From an uncultured Woeseiaceae bacterium (GTDB lineage: Bacteria; Pseudomonadota; Gammaproteobacteria; Steroidobacterales; Woeseiaceae): DNA of 10,931 nucleotides. The position numbers and the translations under genes were made by a program. The notes beneath the pieces were generated by a model. The model worked only from the letters and a program-made list of their open reading frames with translations, was not told the origin of the DNA and ran no database searches. Where the stretch lies: contig CALZHX010000346.1 of NCBI GenBank assembly GCA_945787435.1, positions 1-10,931 on the forward strand. The letters run 5' to 3'. This document shows, in pieces, positions 6,883 through 10,931 of this stretch. Positions within the stretch are counted from its first letter, which is position 1. Each line of letters begins with the position of its first letter.

Positions 6883-6900
6883 CGTGCGGACGACCGCACG
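6883..6900 (+). repeat. Perfect 7-bp inverted repeat in the sucC leader
   Basis: CGTGCGG-ACGA-CCGCACG is a perfect dyad with a 4-nt loop, ending 18 nt before the sucC ATG. As RNA it would make a stable GC-rich stem just upstream of the ribosome-binding region; as DNA it could be an operator between sucC and pilS. No T-run follows on either strand, so it is not an intrinsic terminator. Confidence 0.6.
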
Positions 6901-6918
6901 CCATGAAAGAACCCTCAT

Positions 6919-8079
6919 ATGAATCTTCACGAATATCAGTCGAAACGTCTGTTCGCCGACTACGGCATTCCGGTACCGAAGGGAATTCCGGCAAAAAGTC
7001 CCAATGCAGCCGTCGACGCTGCGAAAGAACTCGGGGGCGACTTCTGGGTCGTCAAGGCGCAGGTGCATGCCGGCGGGCGCGGTAAGGCCGGCGGTGTGAA
7101 ACTCGCGCGTACGCGCGACGAAGTGCATCAATACGCCGAGCAGATGCTGGGCATGCAGCTCGTTACCCACCAGTCCGGGCCCGAGGGTTTGCCTGTCAGT
7201 GTCGTGTACGTCGAGGAAGGCTCCGACATCGAGCGCGAACTGTATCTGTCTATGCTTGTGGATCGTGAGGCAAGCCGGGTTGCATTCATTGCATCGGCGG
7301 CAGGCGGAATGGATATCGAGCAGGTCGCCGCGGAAACGCCGGACCAGATTTTCACGGTCTCGATCGCACCGGACGCAGGCCTTCAGGACTACCAGGCGCG
7401 GCAACTGGCTTTCGGCCTGGATCTCGACAAGCAGCAAATGCGCCAGTTCGGAAACCTGATCAAGCGCATGTACCAGCTGTACGTCGAATCGGATGCCAGC
7501 CTCGTCGAGGTCAATCCGCTGATCGTAACCAAGGCAGGTGATGTGATTGCGCTGGACGCCAAGATAAATATCGACAGCAATGCTCTGTACCGTCAGCCGA
7601 AGCTCGTCGAGCTGCGCGACGTCACGCAGGAAGATGAGAAGGAGCGTGAAGCTGCTGCGCATGATCTCAATTATGTCTCGCTGGACGGGGACATCGCTTG
7701 CATGGTTAACGGCGCCGGGCTCGCGATGGCCACAATGGACCTGATCAAGCTGCACGGTGGCGATCCCGCGAATTTCCTCGATGTTGGCGGCGGCGCCACC
7801 AAGGAGCGTGTTGCAGAGGCATTCAAGCTTATCCTCTCGAACCGCAATGTGGCCGCAATTCTCGTGAATATATTCGGTGGCATCGTGCGCTGTGACCTGA
7901 TTGCCGAGGGCATCATCAGTGCGGTCAGGGAGGTTGGTGTCAGTGTGCCGGTGGTCGTGCGCCTGGAAGGCACCAACGTAGGCAAAGGGCGTGACCTGTT
8001 GGCGAACAGTGGCCTGGACATTATCGCGGCGGAAGATCTGACCGATGCTGCAAAAAAGGTGGTCGCGGCAGCGGCCTGA
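6919..8079 (+). CDS. sucC: Succinyl-CoA synthetase (ADP-forming) beta subunit
   Basis: This is the beta subunit of the TCA-cycle enzyme that converts succinyl-CoA, phosphate and NDP to succinate, CoA and NTP; it is cytoplasmic and pairs with SucD. The product is 386 aa against 388 in E. coli. The N-terminal ATP-grasp fold starts MNLHEYQSKRLFADYGIPVP and carries AQVHAGGRGKAGGVK (47-61). Mg-nucleotide residues Asn199 (EVNPLI) and Asp213 (LDAKINID) fall at the same numbers as in E. coli. The C-terminal CoA-ligase domain has FLDVGGGA and ILVNIFGGIVRCDLIAEG. The start at ATG 6919 is fixed by homology, with a weak AAAGA-type ribosome-binding site upstream. sucD follows after 11 nt. No sucAB is present here, unlike the E. 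coli sucABCD arrangement. Confidence 0.98.
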   Translation: MNLHEYQSKRLFADYGIPVPKGIPAKSPNAAVDAAKELGGDFWVVKAQVHAGGRGKAGGVKLARTRDEVHQYAEQMLGMQLVTHQSGPEGLPVSVVYVEEGSDIERELYLSMLVDREASRVAFIASAAGGMDIEQVAAETPDQIFTVSIAPDAGLQDYQARQLAFGLDLDKQQMRQFGNLIKRMYQLYVESDASLVEVNPLIVTKAGDVIALDAKINIDSNALYRQPKLVELRDVTQEDEKEREAAAHDLNYVSLDGDIACMVNGAGLAMATMDLIKLHGGDPANFLDVGGGATKERVAEAFKLILSNRNVAAILVNIFGGIVRCDLIAEGIISAVREVGVSVPVVVRLEGTNVGKGRDLLANSGLDIIAAEDLTDAAKKVVAAAA

Positions 8080-8090
8080 AGAGTGAGCTC

Positions 8091-8963
8091 ATGAGCATAC
8101 TGGTCAACAAAGACAGCAAAATCATCTGCCAGGGCATTACAGGTAGCCAGGGTACGTTTCATACCGAGCAGTGCATCGAGTACGGCACCCAGGTCGTTGG
8201 CGGCGTGACACCCGGCCGTGGCGGTCAGGAACACCTGGGCGTGCCAGTGTTCAATACGATGCGTGACGCCGTCGACGAGACGGACGCCGATGTCAGTATG
8301 GTTCTGGTGCCGCCGCCGTTCGCAGCGGATGCGATTCTCGAGGCCGCCGATGCAGGTATAAAACTCGTCGTCTGCATCACCGAAGGTATTCCGGTACTCG
8401 ACATGGTGAAGGTCAAATCGGCGTTGCGTGATTACGACTGCCGCCTGATCGGGCCAAACTGTCCCGGCATCATTACGCCCGAGCAGTGCAAGATTGGCAT
8501 CATGCCCGGTTTCATACACAAGCCCGGCCGCATCGGCGTCGTATCTCGCTCAGGCACGTTGACTTACGAAGCCGTCTACCAGACGACGATCAACGACCTT
8601 GGCCAGACCACGTGCATTGGTATCGGCGGGGACCCGGTGCGCGGAATGGATTTTATCGATTGCCTGGAGCTGTTCGAGGCAGACGCGGACACAGACGGCG
8701 TTATCATGGTCGGCGAGATCGGTGGGACCGATGAAGAAGCTGCAGCCGAATTTATTCAATCAAATGTCACGAAACCCGTGGTGGCCTACATTGCCGGCGT
8801 TACGGCGCCCCCTGGCAAGCGTATGGGGCATGCTGGCGCGATCGTTGCCGGCGGCAAGGGAACGGCGGCGGATAAGTTCAAGGCACTCGATGCCGCGAGT
8901 GTGGCCACAGTGCGCTCGCCCGCCGAGCTCGGCAGCAAGATGCAGGAGATCCTCGGCAGCTGA
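8091..8963 (+). CDS. sucD: Succinyl-CoA synthetase alpha subunit
   Basis: The alpha subunit binds CoA and carries the phosphohistidine intermediate of succinyl-CoA synthetase. The product is 290 aa, the normal length. The N-terminal Rossmann-like CoA-binding domain has CQGITGSQGTFH (13-24) and PGRGG (41-45). The catalytic centre is complete: Glu209 in VGEIGG and phospho-His247 in RMGHAGAIVAGGKGTA (E. coli Glu208 and His246 when Met is not counted). The ATG at 8091 has a GAG-containing ribosome-binding site (GAAGAGTGAG) just after the sucC stop. It sits 11 nt after sucC and 15 nt before nadE, consistent with one transcript and stoichiometric SucC:SucD production. Confidence 0.98.
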   Translation: MSILVNKDSKIICQGITGSQGTFHTEQCIEYGTQVVGGVTPGRGGQEHLGVPVFNTMRDAVDETDADVSMVLVPPPFAADAILEAADAGIKLVVCITEGIPVLDMVKVKSALRDYDCRLIGPNCPGIITPEQCKIGIMPGFIHKPGRIGVVSRSGTLTYEAVYQTTINDLGQTTCIGIGGDPVRGMDFIDCLELFEADADTDGVIMVGEIGGTDEEAAAEFIQSNVTKPVVAYIAGVTAPPGKRMGHAGAIVAGGKGTAADKFKALDAASVATVRSPAELGSKMQEILGS

Positions 8964-8978
8964 TCCGGTGGTGCAACG

Positions 8979-10610
8979 ATGAACCGCACTGTCAAAGTCG
9001 CCCTTGCTCAAATCGACCTGGCCGTTGGTGATATCGCGGGCTATACCGGGAAGTTCATTGAGTACGCAACACTCGCCCGTGATGAAATGCGGGCCGATCT
9101 CGTCGTGTTTCCGGAGCTCAGTGTCTGTGGCTATCCACCGGAGGACCTGCTGTTTCACGCCGGTCTGCGCAAGCGAACCGAGCAGGCCGTTGCCGATATT
9201 CGCGGGGCGGTGCGCGGAATCGCGATACTCATCGGCTTTCCCGAATACGTCGACGACCTTATCTACAACAGCTGCGGCGTATTCTCCGACGGCGAAATCC
9301 TGGGTGGCTACCGCAAGCAATTATTGCCGAATTACCGGGTGTTCGACGAGGAACGCTACTTCACGGCAGGTAAGGATGCCGGGGTATTTCGGCTAAACGG
9401 CGTCGGCTTTGGCATGACGATCTGCGAGGACGTGTGGCAGCCTGGCCCCATCGCGGCCGCACGCACAGCAGGCGCAGAGTGCATCATCGCGATCAATGGC
9501 TCGCCCTTTGAAGTCGGTACGCAATTGCGTCGCGAAGCAACACTGCAAGCCCGCGTCGTCGAAGCGGGCATTCCGGTTCTGTATCTCAACATGGTGGGCG
9601 GCCAGGACGAACTGGTATTCGATGGCGGTACGGTCGCCATGGATGCGGGCGGCGAGGTACGTTTTCGCGCGCCGTCATTCGAAGAAAGTCTTTATGAACT
9701 GACCTTGACGGCGACTGCGTCCGGCATCGACCCGGGCCGGGCGGCCGTAGCGGAGCATCTGGGCGTGGAGAAGAGTGTGTATCGCGCCCTTGTTACAGGG
9801 ACGCGCGACTACGTCGAGAAACACGGTTTTCCAGGTGTGGTCATCGGTTTGTCCGGCGGTATTGATTCAGCGCTGGTTTTGTCCATTGCCTGCGATGCGA
9901 TCGGTGCCGACAGGGTTCGTGCGGTCATGATGCCGTTCCGATATACCTCGACGATGAGCCAGGAAGATGCTGCCAGGCAGGCTGCCGCGATGGGTATCCG
10001 TTACGACGTTATACCTATTGCGCCTATTTATGAGGCGACTGTCGGACAACTTGAATCGATTTTCGAAGGTCGTGAGGAAGACGTGACCGAAGAAAATATC
10101 CAGGCGCGTAGCCGTGGACTGCTGCTGATGGCGATTTCGAACAAGACCGGCAGGATGTTGTTGACGACCGGCAACAAGAGCGAAATGGCCGTCGGTTACG
10201 CGACGCTTTATGGCGACATGGCTGGCGGTTTCGCACCGATCAAAGACTGCAGCAAGTCGCTCGTGTATCGCCTGGCGCGCTATCGAAATACCGTCAGCGA
10301 GATTATTCCGGATCGTGTCATTACGCGTCCGCCGTCGGCGGAATTGCGCGCCGATCAGAAGGACTCCGATTCACTGCCTGATTATGATGTGCTGGACCCG
10401 ATTCTCGAGGCGTTTATTGAAGACGACCTGTCGGTCGAAGAGATCACGGCGCGTGGTTTTGACAAGAACACCGTCGTCCGCATTCTTGAAATGGTGAAAC
10501 GCAACGAGTACAAGCGTCGCCAGGCTCCCCCGGGGATTCGAATCAGCAGCCGCGCGTTCGGCCGTGACTGGCGTTACCCGATCACGTCGGGCTACAAGTT
10601 CCCGGGCTAG
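8979..10610 (+). CDS. nadE: Glutamine-dependent NAD+ synthetase (two-domain)
   Basis: This enzyme catalyses the last step of NAD+ biosynthesis, amidating deamido-NAD+ with ammonia taken from glutamine. The product is 543 aa with two domains. An N-terminal CN-hydrolase glutaminase domain has the full triad Glu46 (VFPELSVCGYPPEDL), Lys113 (YRKQLLPNY) and Cys149 (MTICEDVWQPG). The C-terminal synthetase domain has the PP-loop GLSGGIDSALV (290-300) and TTGNKSEMAVGYATLYGD (396-413). The single-domain ammonia-dependent form lacks the first domain, so glutamine use is well supported. The ATG at 8979 follows sucD by 15 nt, with a weak GGTGG-type ribosome-binding site. Its stop lies in a CTAG shared with the stop of convergent bamD, so no room exists for a terminator between them. 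Confidence 0.97.
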   Translation: MNRTVKVALAQIDLAVGDIAGYTGKFIEYATLARDEMRADLVVFPELSVCGYPPEDLLFHAGLRKRTEQAVADIRGAVRGIAILIGFPEYVDDLIYNSCGVFSDGEILGGYRKQLLPNYRVFDEERYFTAGKDAGVFRLNGVGFGMTICEDVWQPGPIAAARTAGAECIIAINGSPFEVGTQLRREATLQARVVEAGIPVLYLNMVGGQDELVFDGGTVAMDAGGEVRFRAPSFEESLYELTLTATASGIDPGRAAVAEHLGVEKSVYRALVTGTRDYVEKHGFPGVVIGLSGGIDSALVLSIACDAIGADRVRAVMMPFRYTSTMSQEDAARQAAAMGIRYDVIPIAPIYEATVGQLESIFEGREEDVTEENIQARSRGLLLMAISNKTGRMLLTTGNKSEMAVGYATLYGDMAGGFAPIKDCSKSLVYRLARYRNTVSEIIPDRVITRPPSAELRADQKDSDSLPDYDVLDPILEAFIEDDLSVEEITARGFDKNTVVRILEMVKRNEYKRRQAPPGIRISSRAFGRDWRYPITSGYKFPG

Positions 10611-10931
10611 CTCCCTTCCGGGAAGTTCAGTTCCAGGACTCGTCGCGCATCGCCTGCGAGATCGTGCATACCGAGCTTCTCGTAGGCCTGTTCCATGATC
10701 TTCAGGGAGTCTGCGTTGCCCGCTGCGCCGTTGTATTCCTCGAGCGCGTTCTTGGCACGGTTAAGCGCTGCAATATAGGCACCGCGGCGCAGGTAATAGT
10801 CCGCCACGTGATTTTCATAGTCTGACAGGCGGTTCTTCAAAAACACCATGCGCTGTTCGGCATCGGGCGCATACTGACTTGCCGGATAGCGCTCTACGAT
10901 TCGCCGGAATGACTGGTAGGATAACTCGACG
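10607..10931 (-). CDS. bamD: Outer-membrane assembly lipoprotein BamD (C-terminal part, cut by window edge)
   Basis: BamD is the essential lipoprotein of the BAM complex, which inserts beta-barrel proteins into the outer membrane; it is also known as ComL. The visible C-terminal 107 or so residues read through TPR-like helices: FRRIVERYPASQYAPDAEQR, then MVFLKNRLSDYENHVADYYL and RRGAYIAALNRAKNALEEY, then a last helix pair ending in LNFPEGS. The YP.S.YA.DA..RM.FL..RL..YE..VA.YY..RGAY.AA.NRA pattern is characteristic of BamD. The N-terminal signal peptide, lipobox cysteine and first TPRs are beyond the window. An internal ATG at 10849 is not a start, because the frame is open and homologous upstream to the edge. 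The gene ends convergently with nadE within the same CTAG. Confidence 0.93.
   Translation of the reverse strand, partial: VELSYQSFRRIVERYPASQYAPDAEQRMVFLKNRLSDYENHVADYYLRRGAYIAALNRAKNALEEYNGAAGNADSLKIMEQAYEKLGMHDLAGDARRVLELNFPEGS

Larger units (their letters stand above)
6758..6918. other. Divergent pilS-sucC intergenic region
   Basis: This stretch must hold the 5' signals for two oppositely oriented transcription units. On the minus strand a TACAAT (6802-6807) is a good -10 match but lacks a convincing -35 at 16-18 bp. On the plus strand there is a modest sucC promoter candidate and a perfect dyad, listed separately. If pilS really starts at TTG 6835, much of the left half would be coding. 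An ATG at 6903 opens a short out-of-frame reading into sucC without a ribosome-binding site and is not taken as a gene. Confidence 0.45.

Noticed and set aside
6237..7085. 282-residue plus-strand open frame across pilS and into sucC
   Set aside because: It overlaps the pilS membrane domain and the sucC start. It is Arg/Ser/Cys-rich without any motif, and the ATG at 6903 within it lacks a ribosome-binding site.
6865..7755. 296-residue open frame antisense to sucC
   Set aside because: It lies almost entirely opposite the well-supported sucC, shows no recognisable domain and has the composition expected of a complementary-frame shadow in GC-rich DNA.
7671..8519. 282-residue open frame antisense to sucC-sucD
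   Set aside because: It spans the junction of two certain genes on the other strand, has no family features and is rich in residues typical of antisense frames.

Overview
The window looks like a piece of core chromosome from a gammaproteobacterium, with G+C around 55-60% judged by eye. The evidence is the PilS/PilR/PilA/PilB/PilC type IV pilus set, an Enterobacteria-like sucC-sucD pair, a two-domain glutamine-dependent NAD+ synthetase and a recognisable BamD. From memory, pilSR next to sucCD and tandem pilA genes beside pilB occur in Xanthomonadales-like gammaproteobacteria. That is recollection, not a search, and the exact lineage is not assigned. No mobile element, tRNA, rRNA or CRISPR array was seen.

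Layout. Positions 1-6757 are a single minus-strand type IV pilus block, read right to left: pilS (sensor kinase), pilR (sigma-54 activator), a 0.23-kb regulatory gap, pilA1 (major-type pilin), a strong intrinsic terminator, pilA2 (second, divergent pilin), pilB (extension ATPase) and the start of pilC (platform protein, cut by the window edge). Positions 6758-6918 form a divergent intergenic region. Positions 6919-10610 hold plus-strand sucC-sucD-nadE, tightly spaced and probably one operon. Positions 10607-10931 hold the 3' end of bamD on the minus strand, convergent with nadE and sharing a CTAG in which both genes stop.

How the parts work together. PilS probably senses pilin in the inner membrane and phosphorylates PilR. 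PilR would then activate a near-perfect sigma-54 promoter in front of pilA1, plausibly from a TTGTCAC/GTGACAA dyad about 145 bp upstream of the inferred transcription start. PilA1 and possibly PilA2 are substrates of the PilB/PilC assembly machine. A terminator between the two pilins should make pilA1 much more abundant than pilA2-pilB-pilC. The sucCD-nadE cluster is central metabolism (TCA-cycle substrate-level phosphorylation and NAD+ synthesis), and BamD belongs to outer-membrane protein assembly.

I do not see a clearly undescribed system. The points most worth a second look are in PilA2, which has Thr in place of the near-invariant Pro22 and a disulfide loop about twice as long as in PilA1. 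Next are the terminator inside the pilin/assembly cluster and a perfect 7-bp dyad in the sucC leader.
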